In this document: one piece after another, positions 1-7,870 of the stretch
Layout of the letters: each line of letters begins with the position of its first letter
How positions within the stretch are numbered: position 1 is the stretch's first letter
Source of the DNA: JBHOQX01 sp042408595
GTDB taxonomy: Bacteria; Chloroflexota; Chloroflexia; Chloroflexales; Roseiflexaceae
Assembly (NCBI GenBank): GCA_042408595.1
Contig: JBHOQX010000113.1
Location: forward strand, 1 to 25,624
DNA: 25,624 nucleotides
Direction of reading: 5' to 3'
Notes under the pieces: generated by a model
The model's input: the letters and a program-made list of their open reading frames with translations, nothing else
What the model was told of the DNA's origin: nothing
The model's database searches: none
Made by a program: the position numbers and the translations under genes

Positions 1-297
1 CGTCGTGTGTCGGAACCGGACTCAGCTACGCTACGAGTTGCGCTTGGCGACGGCTCGCCTCCGGCATAAGCCGCACGTCATCCAAGGTTGCATCACCCAG
101 GCCGGGCTCTCACTTTAGATGGCTGTGCAGCAGGCTATATACTCTCCCGCGTTCCAGGCTTTCCGCCCGATGCGGTTTCTGGCTGACCCAGGGCCGGGCG
201 GCGGGCGAGCGGCGTGCGGGCGACCCTCTGCTGCCCGCCTTCCGTCCGCGCCCGGACGGCGCGGCCAGAAACGGTTGAACCCAAGGAGACGCACCGC
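1..297. other. Upstream non-coding stretch
   Basis: No convincing gene is seen here. The end of the stretch is the leader of the aminotransferase gene, with an AAGGAG Shine-Dalgarno at 282-287. A TATACT-like -10 at 138-143 has only a poor -35 partner (TTAGAT, 115-120), so a promoter here is only possible. Confidence 0.4.
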
Positions 298-1491
298 ATG
301 CCCGACGACGACGTGATCGCGCTCGACCAGCGCTACCTGCTGCAAGCCTATGCCCGCCCGGAATTCGTGCTGGAGCGCGGCGAGGGGTGCTATCTGTACG
401 ACACCGCGGGCCGTCGCTACCTCGACTGTGTGGCCGGCATCGCCGTGAACGCGCTGGGCTACGGCGACCGGCAGCTCGCCGCGGCGATCGCCGAGCATGC
501 CGCCGGGCTGATCCACACGTCGAACCTGTACTACACCCGTCCGGCCGCCGAGCTTGGCCGGCTGCTGGCCGAGCACTCGTTCGCCGACCGCGTTTTTCTC
601 TGCAACAGCGGCGCGGAGGCGATCGAGGGCGCGATCAAGTTCGCCCGCAAGGTGGCCTACGAGCGCCACCACGACGACCGGCAGAGCGCGATCGTCGCTT
701 TCACCGGCTCGTTCCACGGGCGGACGATGGGCGCGGTGGCGGTGACGGCCCGCGAAAAGTACCGCGCGCCGTTCGCCCCGGTGATGCCCGGCGCGCGCTT
801 TGCGCCGTTCAACGATCTCGCCGCCGCCGAGGCGGCGATCACCGGCGATGTCTGCGCGGTGATCGTCGAGCCGGTGCAGGGCGAGGGCGGCCTCAGCGTG
901 GCGACGCCGGAGTTCCTGCGCGGGCTGCGCGCCCGCTGCGACGCTGTCGGCGCGCAACTGGTCTTCGACGAGATTCAGTGCGGCATGGGGCGCACCGGCA
1001 CGCTCTGGGCGCATGAGCCCTATGGCGTCGCGCCGGACATCATGACGGTCGCCAAGCCGCTCGGCGGTGGCCTGCCGATCGGCGCAGTGCTGATGAAGCA
1101 GCACGTCGCCGATGCCATCCACCCCGGCGACCACGGCACGACCTTCGGCGGCGGCCCGTTTGTCGCCGGCGTCGCCCGGGCCGTGTTCGAGCGGATCGCC
1201 GATCCAGCCTTTCTGGCGCATGTTCGCGAGGTAGGCGACTATTTCGCCGAGGCGCTGGGCGACCTGGCCGCCAGCCAGCCGCGCATCCTGGAGCTGCGCG
1301 GCCGCGGGCTGATGCGCGGCGTGGTGATCGACGGCCCGGCGGCGGCGGTGCGCGAGGCCGGCCACCGGCACGGCCTGCTGGTCGCCACCGCCGGCGATGA
1401 TGTCGTCCGTCTGGTGCCGCCGCTGGTCTTCGAGCGGCAGCACGTGGACGAGGCGGTTGAGAAACTGGGCGCGGCGCTGCGCGCGATCTAG
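298..1491 (+). CDS. Class III PLP aminotransferase, acetylornithine aminotransferase (ArgD) type
   Basis: The 397-aa protein matches the usual ArgD length. The start is the ATG at 298, because AAGGAG lies 10 nt upstream; the frame is open further upstream but without a ribosome site. Visible class III features are HTSNLYYT near residue 73, NSGAEA (103-108, phosphate binding), GSFHGRT, FDEIQCGMGRTG with Asp224 contacting the pyridine nitrogen, and VAKPLGGG with Lys253 as the Schiff-base lysine, followed by GTTFGGGP. HTSNLYY and SFHGRT favour the acetylornithine/succinyldiaminopimelate branch over GABA aminotransferases. The expected reaction is transfer of an amino group between an omega-amino group and 2-oxoglutarate in the cytosol. 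No other arginine or lysine gene is adjacent, so the physiological substrate is uncertain. Confidence 0.8.
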   Translation: MPDDDVIALDQRYLLQAYARPEFVLERGEGCYLYDTAGRRYLDCVAGIAVNALGYGDRQLAAAIAEHAAGLIHTSNLYYTRPAAELGRLLAEHSFADRVFLCNSGAEAIEGAIKFARKVAYERHHDDRQSAIVAFTGSFHGRTMGAVAVTAREKYRAPFAPVMPGARFAPFNDLAAAEAAITGDVCAVIVEPVQGEGGLSVATPEFLRGLRARCDAVGAQLVFDEIQCGMGRTGTLWAHEPYGVAPDIMTVAKPLGGGLPIGAVLMKQHVADAIHPGDHGTTFGGGPFVAGVARAVFERIADPAFLAHVREVGDYFAEALGDLAASQPRILELRGRGLMRGVVIDGPAAAVREAGHRHGLLVATAGDDVVRLVPPLVFERQHVDEAVEKLGAALRAI

Positions 1492-1540
1492 CGCCGCGTG
1501 GTCGGCCCGCGCCGCGCCTTCGCGAGGAGGGGAACCGCCA

Positions 1541-2191
1541 GTGCGAGCCCCCCTGCACCGCCGCTCGCGGGCGGCCCGGCTCGGCGGGGCAGCGCTGGCC
1601 GCCCTGCTGCTCGCGGGCGCGCTGCTGCCGCTGGCGCGCTCGCAGGCCGGCGCGCCTGCCGACGACGAGGCGCGGGCGCGCTGGTTCGCCCACGCCCCCG
1701 AACGCTACCGTCTGACCACCGAAGTCGATTTCCAGGGCCGGCTGAGCCTGAGTGGCGGGCCGGCCCCGCGCTGCCGTCGCACCGCCGACCTGCTGGCGGG
1801 CCAGGAGGTGCGTGTGCTCTAGAACACCTGCCCAAGCGGGATGATCGCCTCGCGGCCCGACATGCCGACACGGATCTTTCCCGTCCACCCGGTCTACGGC
1901 ATCATCCCGATCGGCTGGCAGCCGAGCGTCGCCGAGCTGTTCGCGCTGATCGAGACCCACGGCCGCACACCGCCCGCCGACATGGGCCCCTGTCGGCTGG
2001 TCTACTTGCCTGCCGACGCGGTGTATGACCCGCAATTCGGCTTCCCCAGCCGGGTCACCTTCACCGCCAGCGCCCATCTGGTCTGGACGCGCGCGGAGAC
2101 CTGGGTGTACATCTGGCAACACCGCGCCCTGCCGGAGTGCCCGGGCCCTCTGCGCACGACGATCACCGCCACCGTGCGTCCGCTGCCGTAG
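1541..2191 (+). pseudogene. Exported DUF6174-like protein interrupted by an in-frame TAG
   Basis: A GTG at 1541 preceded by AGGAGG (1526-1531) opens a frame with a signal-peptide-like N-terminus: basic residues, then a hydrophobic run at about residues 13-33. After 93 codons it meets TAG at 1820-1822, yet the same frame continues for another 122 codons to a stop at 2189-2191. The two parts read as one protein: RYRLTTEV before the stop, then NTCPSG, then AELFALIETHG and AVYDPQFGFPSRVTF. The last parts resemble the YDP-x-x-G-x-P ending of DUF6174-like secreted proteins; I hold this family call weakly. A single substitution from CAG or GAG would explain the stop. The ATG at 1841 has no clear ribosome site and would lack the signal peptide. 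Nonsense mutation, sequencing error and readthrough all remain possible. Confidence 0.5.
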
Positions 2192-2348
2192 GCACACCCC
2201 ACGCACTACCGAACGTGCGCCCGGCGAACGATGCCGATCACCCTGCCCATCGGCTCCCGGTTCGACTGTGTCCATTGGCGCACGGGCCATACGAGGCGGA
2301 CCATCACCGCTCTGTTCCCCTCTCCGCTGGTGGGGAGGGAGGGAAATA

Positions 2349-2386
2349 TGGCGTGCGGCTGCGGCGCGCGCCGCAGTTGCACGCCA
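2349..2386. repeat. 38-nt inverted repeat
   Basis: Two 19-nt arms meet with no loop at 2367/2368. The inner 18 bp (2359-2376) form a perfect palindrome, CTGCGGCGC/GCGCCGCAG. The outer TGGCGTGC and GCACGCCA also pair. The only two mismatches are GG (2357-2358) against TT (2377-2378), which would be G-U pairs if transcribed rightward. Confidence 0.75.
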
Positions 2387-2459
2387 GGATGATACCCCCC
2401 CTTTCCTGTGTGCACGATCGCGGGTGAGGGAATGGAGCACAACACCATGCGCAAAATAG

Positions 2460-2488
2460 TTGACAAAGAGGATTAATAATATTAAGAT
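2460..2488 (+). promoter_or_regulatory. Sigma70-type promoter for the small ORF and yeiH
   Basis: TTGACA (2460-2465), a 17-nt AT-rich spacer and TAAGAT (2483-2488) lie in the most AT-rich patch of this region. The predicted transcript would have about 130 nt of leader before the ORF at 2627. Confidence 0.6.
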
Positions 2489-2626
2489 AAGCTCGTTGCC
2501 CGACTCTTCCACACACCGGCTGGCTGGCTGGTGGCGAAGGCGCGGCGCCGTACGCAAGCGGCGGCCGGCGGCGCCGTCCAACGGTCGGGTAAAGCGCGGC
2601 CGCCGGCAAGCATGGGAGGTATGGCG

Positions 2627-2758
2627 ATGGCTACGGAGGGACCGGCCGCTGCGGCGCCCGCCTGGCGGCGGATCTCGGAGGACTGGTGGGCGGTCATCAT
2701 CGGAAGTACGCTGATTCTGTTGGTGGGGCTCGGAGCGATCTCCGGCGTCCCGTGGTAA
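2627..2758 (+). CDS. 43-aa single-span membrane protein upstream of yeiH
   Basis: The ATG at 2627 has GGGAGG (2614-2619) 7 nt upstream; the ATG at 2621 is too close to it. The protein is a short polar N-terminus followed by SEDWWAVIIG and a hydrophobic segment at about residues 19-40 ending in GVPW. An EDWWAV-type first segment is, from memory, how longer YeiH-family transporters begin. This ORF may therefore be the detached first helix of the transporter encoded 17 nt downstream in another frame. It could instead be an independent small membrane partner. Its ribosome site and tight spacing support translation. Confidence 0.6.
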   Translation: MATEGPAAAAPAWRRISEDWWAVIIGSTLILLVGLGAISGVPW

Positions 2759-2775
2759 CGCGCAGGAGGCGGTGT

Positions 2776-3825
2776 ATGGCACAGGCAGGTTCGGTTGTGG
2801 GCACGGGGCGGCAGACTCGCGTGCCGTTCCTGGTGCTTTCCGCGGTTATTTTGGCAGGGCTGGCGCTGCTCACCAACCAGATCGCCCACCTCGCGCCGCG
2901 TGAGCTCGAATTTCCGATCTGGGCCGCCCTGCTGGGCCTGGGCGCCAATCTGCTGGCGAGCGTCACCGGCCTCAAGGCGCGCTTGTCCGGCGCGTTTCGG
3001 ACCGAGCTGTTCCTCAAGACCGGGCTGGTGCTGCTGGGCGCGAGCGTCAATCTGACCCAGATCCTGAGCGTCGGGGCCCGCGGGCTTATCCAGGCCCTGA
3101 TCATGATCACCTCGGTCTTCTTCTTCGCCTGGTGGCTCGGCGCTGTCTTCAAGCTCGACAAGAAGCTGCGCGCCGTGCTCTCGGCCTCGGTGGCCGTCTG
3201 CGGCGTGTCGGCGGCCATCGCCGCGACCGGCGCCGTGCTGGCGAAAAAGGAGCAACTTGCGTATGTCACCACGCTGGTGATCCTGGTCTCGCTGCCCCTT
3301 ATGATTCTGATGCCGCTGGTCGCGTCAACCCTTGGATTATCGGCACAATGGGCGGGGGCCTGGTTCGGCGGCAACATCGACACCACCGCGGCGGTGGTCG
3401 GCGCCGGCACGATCTACGGCGGGGAGGCCGTGCAGATCGCCTCGATCGTCAAGCTCTCGCAGAACGCGCTGATGGGTCTGGTCGCCTTTCTGCTGGCCAC
3501 CTACTGGGTGGTGCGCGAGGAGCGCCGGCCCGACGAGCGGCCGAACATCGCGGTGATCTGGCAGCGTTTTCCGAAGTTTGTGCTCGGCTTCTTCCTGGCC
3601 TCGCTGATCGTCAGCCTGGGGCTGCTGAACAAGGCCCAGGTGGCGGACATCAACGCGCTGCGCCAGTGGGCGCTCACGCTGGCCTTCATCAGCATCGGCT
3701 GGGAGATCTCGTTCGGCGAGATCCGGGCGGCCGGCTGGCGGCCGATCGGGGTCTACCTGGGCGCCACGATCTTTAACACCGTGCTCGCGCTCGGCGTCTC
3801 CTGGGTGTTGTTTGGGCGCGGGTAA
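2776..3825 (+). CDS. YeiH/UPF0324 family transporter (putative sulfate exporter family)
   Basis: AGGAGG at 2764-2769 precedes the ATG at 2776. The 349-aa protein is a multi-span inner-membrane protein with about ten hydrophobic segments. Family (PF03601) features are FLKTGLVLLGASVNL, the conserved SASVAVCGVSAAIAA segment, and WFGGNIDTTAAVVGAG followed by ASIVKLSQNALMG. The family is annotated as putative sulfate exporters, but transport substrates are poorly established, so no substrate should be assumed. The upstream 43-aa ORF shares the promoter and probably the membrane function. The gene converges on pdhC and its last helix is intact. Confidence 0.85.
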   Translation: MAQAGSVVGTGRQTRVPFLVLSAVILAGLALLTNQIAHLAPRELEFPIWAALLGLGANLLASVTGLKARLSGAFRTELFLKTGLVLLGASVNLTQILSVGARGLIQALIMITSVFFFAWWLGAVFKLDKKLRAVLSASVAVCGVSAAIAATGAVLAKKEQLAYVTTLVILVSLPLMILMPLVASTLGLSAQWAGAWFGGNIDTTAAVVGAGTIYGGEAVQIASIVKLSQNALMGLVAFLLATYWVVREERRPDERPNIAVIWQRFPKFVLGFFLASLIVSLGLLNKAQVADINALRQWALTLAFISIGWEISFGEIRAAGWRPIGVYLGATIFNTVLALGVSWVLFGRG

Positions 3826-3854
3826 GGGCCATACCCCCCTGCATCGACGCGTAC

Positions 3855-3884
3855 AAAACGGCGCTCGCGAGGGTGCGAGCGCCG
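3855..3884 (-). terminator. Rho-independent terminator of the pdh run
   Basis: A perfect 10-bp stem CGGCGCTCGC (3859-3868) / GCGAGCGCCG (3875-3884) with a 6-nt loop is followed, on the minus strand, by TTTT (3855-3858). No T-run follows it on the plus strand, so it serves the leftward transcript from pdhC. Confidence 0.7.
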
Positions 3885-3943
3885 CGCGGCGGAAAAAGCG
3901 GGTTATTGTCGCAAACTGCTGCCAAGGATGCTTATTGGCTGGC

Positions 3944-3982
3944 CGGGGAGGTTTGGCGAGCGCAGCCCTTCGAACCTCCCCG
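3944..3982. repeat. Inverted repeat between yeiH and pdhC
   Basis: CGGGGAGGTT (3944-3953) pairs perfectly with AACCTCCCCG (3973-3982) around a 19-nt loop. Neither strand has a T-run, so it is not a clear terminator. It may stabilise the pdhC mRNA 3' end or belong to the region's GC-rich repeat class. Confidence 0.5.
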
Positions 3983-4016
3983 CTGGAGGCGTGTCGGATG
4001 TCCTCTGGCTGAACAG

Positions 4017-5351
4017 CTATACCAGCAGGCTCATCGGCGACTGGAGCAGCCGCGTCAGTTCCTGCAGGTATTGCGCTGCCACGGCCCCGTCCACGATCCG
4101 ATGGTCGGCGCTGAGCGTGACGTTCATGATCTCGCCGATGACGATCTGCCCGTCGCGCACCACCGGGATCTGCCGCACCGCGCCGACGGCCAGCGAGGCG
4201 GCCTGCGGCACGGTGATGATCGAGCCGAACTCGACGACGCCGTACATCCCGAGGTTGGTCACCTGGAAGGTCGCGCCTTCCAGCTCGTTCTGCTTGATCT
4301 TGCCCTCGCGGGCGCGGCCGGCCAGGTCCTTGATCTCGGCGGCGATCGTCCCGATGCTCTTCTTGTCGGCGTCGCGCACCACCGGGGCGATCAGGCCGTC
4401 CTCCAGCGCCACGGCGACGCTGATGTTCACCTGAGGATGGCGCACCACCGCCGGCTGCCCATCCGCCCCCTGCGTGAAGCTGGCGTTCAACGCCGGCATC
4501 CTGGCGAGGGCCTTGGCGGCGGCCTTCACCACCAGATCGTTGACCGAGACCTTGACCGGGGCGGCGCCGCTGTCGTTGATCTGCTGGCGCAGCTTCATCG
4601 CCTCGCCCATGTCGATCTCGACGGTGACGTAGATGTGCGGCACGCCCGGCTTGGATTCGTTCATGGCGCGGGCGATGGCGCGGCGCATGCGGCTGAGCGG
4701 CTGGGCCTCGCCCTCTACCCTGGGCGGTGCGGGGGCGGGCGCGGCCGGGCTTGGGGCCGGCTGTGTCCCCTCGGCGGCCGTTGGTCGGGCGCCGAGCGAC
4801 GGCGCCGCGGTGGGCCGCGCCCCCGTGAACGCCTCGACGTTCTCCTTCAGGATGCGCCCGCCGGGGCCGGTGCCCTGCACCTGGCGCAGGTCGATCCCGC
4901 GCTCTTCGGCGATGCGGCGGGCCAGCGGCGAGGCCAGCACCCGGTCGCCATTGCCGCGGGTCGTATCGGCGGGGGCGGCCCCTGACGCGGGCAGCGCCTG
5001 GCGGGTCGCGGCCGCCGCGCCACCCCCTTCCGCCGGGGCCGCCGCCTCCGGCGCGGCTGGCTGCGCCTGGGGCGCGGGCGAGGGGCCGCCGGCCGGCGCT
5101 CCGTCCTCTTCCACCGGCCCCTCGCCGATGATCGCGATCGGCTGGCCGATCGGCACGACCTCGCCCTCTTTCACCAGGATCTTCTGCAGCGTCCCGGCCT
5201 CGAACGCCTCCAGCTCCATCGTCGCCTTGTCGGTCTCGATCTCGGCGATGATATCGCCGACCGCCACGGGATCGCCCGGCTTCTTGAGCCAGCGCGACAC
5301 CGATCCTTCCGACATCGTATCGCTCAGCCGGGGCATGGTGATCTCGGCCAT
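4017..5351 (-). CDS. pdhC: Pyruvate dehydrogenase complex E2, dihydrolipoamide acetyltransferase
   Basis: The 444-aa protein shows the full E2 order. A single N-terminal lipoyl domain (about 1-78) carries the lipoyl lysine Lys42 in IETDKATME. A long Ala/Pro-rich swinging linker follows, then a peripheral subunit-binding domain (SPLARRIAEERGIDL...GPGGRI), a second Ala/Pro linker and the acyltransferase core. The core ends with DHRIVDGAVAAQ, giving the catalytic His417 and Asp421. It transfers the acetyl group from lipoate to CoA. It lies 152 nt downstream of the E1beta gene and ends in the SPMSLLV tail typical of bacterial PdhC. Branched-chain 2-oxo-acid E2 is similar, so the exact substrate rests on context. 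No E3 gene is in the window. Confidence 0.9.
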   Translation of the reverse strand: MAEITMPRLSDTMSEGSVSRWLKKPGDPVAVGDIIAEIETDKATMELEAFEAGTLQKILVKEGEVVPIGQPIAIIGEGPVEEDGAPAGGPSPAPQAQPAAPEAAAPAEGGGAAAATRQALPASGAAPADTTRGNGDRVLASPLARRIAEERGIDLRQVQGTGPGGRILKENVEAFTGARPTAAPSLGARPTAAEGTQPAPSPAAPAPAPPRVEGEAQPLSRMRRAIARAMNESKPGVPHIYVTVEIDMGEAMKLRQQINDSGAAPVKVSVNDLVVKAAAKALARMPALNASFTQGADGQPAVVRHPQVNISVAVALEDGLIAPVVRDADKKSIGTIAAEIKDLAGRAREGKIKQNELEGATFQVTNLGMYGVVEFGSIITVPQAASLAVGAVRQIPVVRDGQIVIGEIMNVTLSADHRIVDGAVAAQYLQELTRLLQSPMSLLV

Positions 5352-5503
5352 GCGTGTACTCCTCTAGACAGGGACGGTAGCCGGTGGCCGGTGGCGGGTG
5401 GACGAAAGCCCGTTCGCTCTAAAGGCGTTCCACTCCGTGGATGGCCTGCCTCCGGCGTCTGGTCCCCGCCGTCCGCCCTCCCTCGTCGGTTCTCCGTCGT
5501 CCG
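5352..5503. other. Word-like spacer between pdhB and pdhC
   Basis: The spacer is rich in near-repeats such as GGTAGCCGGTGGCCGGTGGC and CGTCCGCCCTCCCTCG. It contains no ORF with protein character. It belongs to the same class of low-complexity tracts seen at 6500-6670 and 10121-10334. Confidence 0.45.
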
Positions 5504-6499
5504 TCACTTCCCCTTGTTCGTTCCCTGCAGCACATCTTCGATCGCGATTCTGAGGCTGCCGGCGCTCGGCTTGGAGGCTTGCGAGAGCTTCTGGGCATAT
5601 GGCAGCGGCACTTCGATCCCGGCCACCCGGCGCACCGGCGCGTCGAGGTAGTCGAACGCCTGCTCCTGGATCGTCGCGGCGATCTCGGCGCTGACGCCGT
5701 AGGAATACCAGTCCTCGGTCATCACCACGGCGCGGTTGGTCTTCTTGACCGACTCGATAATCGTCGGGCGGTCGAGCGGGCGGAGCGACATGAGATCGAC
5801 GACCTCGACGCTGATCCCTTCTTTCTCCAGTTGCTGCGCCACCTGCAGAGCGATCACGGTTGTGCGCGAATACGCCACGACCGTGACATCCGTGCCCTCG
5901 CGCTTGACCTGCGCCTTGCCGATCGGCAGCACATAGTCGTCGTCCTGCGGCACCTCGCCCTTGGTTTCGTAGAGCGGCAGGCTTTCGATGAACAGCACCG
6001 GGTCGTCATCGCGCACGGCGGCGCGCAGCAGCCCCTTGGCGTCGTAGGGGGTCGCCGGGGCGACGACCTTCAGGCCGGGGCAGTAAGCGAACCAGTTCTC
6101 GAAGCTCTGCGAGTGGGTGGCGGCGAGCTGCCCGACTCCGCCGGAGGGCGTGCGGATGACAAGCGGCACGCTCACCTGGCCGCCGAACATGTAGTGGATT
6201 TTCGAGGCGTGGTTCACCACCTGATCGATCGCCACCAGGATGAAGTTGATCGTCATGATCTCGACGATCGGGCGCAGGCCGAGCATCGCTGCCCCGATCG
6301 CCAGCCCGACGAACCCCTCCTCCGCGATCGGCGTGTCCACCACCCGTTTCTTGCCGAACTCCGACAGGAGGCCCTCGGTGACTTTATACGAACCCTGGAA
6401 CTTGCCGATCTCTTCGCCGATCAGGAAGACATTCGGATCGCGGGCAAGCTCTTCGCCCAGCGTGTCGTTCAGCGCCTGGCGATATGTGATGACGGGCAT
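5504..6499 (-). CDS. pdhB: Pyruvate dehydrogenase E1 component, beta subunit
   Basis: The 331-aa protein is the usual length for E1beta. It begins MPVITYRQALNDTLGEEL and shows GEEIGKFQGSYKVTEGL, DTPIAEEGFVGLAIGAAM, the cofactor-domain stretch VIRTPSGGVGQLAATHSQS, and FDYLDAPVRRV near the C-terminus. With E1alpha it forms the ThDP-dependent heterotetramer that decarboxylates pyruvate and reductively acetylates E2 lipoate. The ribosome site is modest (AAGGA about 9 nt upstream). It follows pdhA after a 171-nt low-complexity spacer. Confidence 0.92.
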   Translation of the reverse strand: MPVITYRQALNDTLGEELARDPNVFLIGEEIGKFQGSYKVTEGLLSEFGKKRVVDTPIAEEGFVGLAIGAAMLGLRPIVEIMTINFILVAIDQVVNHASKIHYMFGGQVSVPLVIRTPSGGVGQLAATHSQSFENWFAYCPGLKVVAPATPYDAKGLLRAAVRDDDPVLFIESLPLYETKGEVPQDDDYVLPIGKAQVKREGTDVTVVAYSRTTVIALQVAQQLEKEGISVEVVDLMSLRPLDRPTIIESVKKTNRAVVMTEDWYSYGVSAEIAATIQEQAFDYLDAPVRRVAGIEVPLPYAQKLSQASKPSAGSLRIAIEDVLQGTNKGK

Positions 6500-6670
6500 A
6501 TCTGCGTCCTTGTCATTGCAGATCGGAGGCAGTCGGAAGCTGCCGAAAACACGGCCAAACGGTCAGGCGCCAGCAGCCAGGAGCCAGACATCAGACGGTC
6601 AGACGGTCAGCTATCGGATGGTCAGACAATCTGCAATCCCGAACCGGTCAGACGGTCCGATAGCCGAACG
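6500..6670. repeat. Low-complexity tract between pdhA and pdhB
   Basis: The tract consists of short reiterated words: GGTCAG and CAGACGGT occur repeatedly, including a tandem CAGACGGTCAGACGGTCAG at 6592-6610, together with CAGCAGCCAGGAGCCAG. It sits inside an operon where a much shorter gap would be expected. No coding character is visible. Confidence 0.6.
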
Positions 6671-7756
6671 CTATCGCTCGCCCAGCATCTCTTTCGTCAG
6701 GCGAATGGCATCGTCGCGGCCGGGCACGTTCGCAACCGGCGTCGCGTACATGTACTGGAACATGTCGTCGAGCTTGGGATCGGGGCTCTTGTCGGCGAAG
6801 TCGATCGCCTCTTGCACCTCGTGCTCCACGCGCTCGGCGATCTCTTTCAGCCACTGCGAGTCAACGATGCCGGCTTCCTCCAGGCGCTGCGCGAAGAGGC
6901 GGATGGGGTCCTGCGCACGGCCGGCCTTGACCTCCTCCGGGTCGCGGTAGCGGTCCGGGTCGATCACCGAGTGGCCGCGAAAGCGGAAGCTGACCGCCTC
7001 CAGGATCGACGGCTCGCCGTCCAGCGCGCGCTCGCGCAGCCGGGCGACGGCGTCGCGCACGACGAGCGGGTCGCGTCCATCCACCCGCTCGCCATACATC
7101 CGGTAGGCGCAGCCGCGCTTGTATAGATCCGGCTCGGCGGAGCCTTCTTCGACGCTCGTGCCCATGCCATAGCCATTGTTGACGATGAAGTAGATCACCG
7201 GCAGCTTGTGCAGCGCCGCCAGGTTGAGCGACTCATGCCAGGCGCCGATGTTGGTTGTCGCGTCGCCCATCTGGGCGATCACCACGCCCGGCTGGCCCTT
7301 GTACTTCAGCGCGAAGGCCGCGCCGGTGGCCAGCGGCAGCTGCCCGCCGACGATCGCATAGCCGCCCATGAAGTTGGTCTTGCGGTCGAACAGGTGCATC
7401 GAACCGCCGCGCCCGCCGGAGACGCCGGTCTCCTTGCCGAACAGTTCGGCCATCACCGGGCCGGGCGGCACGCCGCGGGCGATGATATAGCCGTGCTCGC
7501 GGTAGTTAGTGAAGATATAGTCTTCCGGCTTGAGCGCGGCCATCAGCCCGACGATCGTAGCTTCCTCGCCCAGGTTCAGGTGGCAGTAGCCACCGATCTT
7601 GGCCTTGGTGTACATCTCGCCGGCGCGCTCCTCGAAGCGCCGGATCAGCAGCATCATGTAGTAATAGTCGCGTAGCGTCTCCGGGCGCTCGCCCCGCAGC
7701 GCACCCGCGGCCTGGGCGGCGCCATCGCGCTTCGCGCCCGCGGCGGTCCGTGCCAT
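6671..7756 (-). CDS. pdhA: Pyruvate dehydrogenase E1 component, alpha subunit
   Basis: The ATG at 7756 has AAGGAG 7 nt upstream. The 361-aa protein has LIRRFEERAGEMY (about 37-49), YREHG (85-89), the glycine-rich GGRGGSMHLFD, and the ThDP/Mg motif starting GDATTN at 164 and ending NN at 193-194. The SFRFRGHSVIDPDRYR loop matches the E1alpha regulatory loop region. GDATTN replaces the more common GDGA but keeps the metal-binding Asp and Asn pattern. It is the first pdh gene of the set, 114 nt downstream of a CBS-domain gene on the same strand. Confidence 0.92.
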   Translation of the reverse strand: MARTAAGAKRDGAAQAAGALRGERPETLRDYYYMMLLIRRFEERAGEMYTKAKIGGYCHLNLGEEATIVGLMAALKPEDYIFTNYREHGYIIARGVPPGPVMAELFGKETGVSGGRGGSMHLFDRKTNFMGGYAIVGGQLPLATGAAFALKYKGQPGVVIAQMGDATTNIGAWHESLNLAALHKLPVIYFIVNNGYGMGTSVEEGSAEPDLYKRGCAYRMYGERVDGRDPLVVRDAVARLRERALDGEPSILEAVSFRFRGHSVIDPDRYRDPEEVKAGRAQDPIRLFAQRLEEAGIVDSQWLKEIAERVEHEVQEAIDFADKSPDPKLDDMFQYMYATPVANVPGRDDAIRLTKEMLGER

Positions 7757-7870
7757 AGCAGACTCCTTAGTTCATCGGAGGCTCACGGCCTGCAGGCCAG
7801 TGGTGGCGCCGGCGCCCCGCTTGTGGAGCAGGATCGCAAGCCTCCAGCCGCATATCTCTCGATCACCGGA

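Larger units (their letters stand above)
2192..2626. other. 435-nt intergenic region with repeats, a promoter and a leader
   Basis: No gene is supported here. From left to right it holds a CCCTCTCC...GGGGAGGG imperfect hairpin near 2320-2341, a long inverted repeat at 2349-2386, an AT-rich promoter at 2460-2488, and a GC-rich leader of about 130 nt before the small membrane ORF. Short open frames on both strands lack ribosome sites or recognisable protein features. Confidence 0.55.

Noticed and set aside
1820..1822. TAG read as pyrrolysine or a recoding site
   Set aside because: No Pyl machinery or recoding structure is visible here; a point mutation or sequence error is simpler.
2200..2290. 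Possible tRNA because of a GGTTCGA word
   Set aside because: No acceptor stem, anticodon arm or D-arm could be folded around it.
115..2782. Long minus-strand open frames opposite the aminotransferase, the interrupted gene and yeiH
   Set aside because: They are rich in Arg/Ala/His with no domain, have no ribosome sites, and mirror strongly supported plus-strand genes. They are GC-driven antisense shadows.
6560..6660. CRISPR-like array
   Set aside because: The repeated words are 6-19 nt, irregularly spaced, and lack unique spacers of constant length.
5441..7126. Long plus-strand frame across pdhB and pdhA
   Set aside because: It spans two real minus-strand genes and the repeat spacer between them, and its translation is low-complexity Arg/Asp/His-rich.
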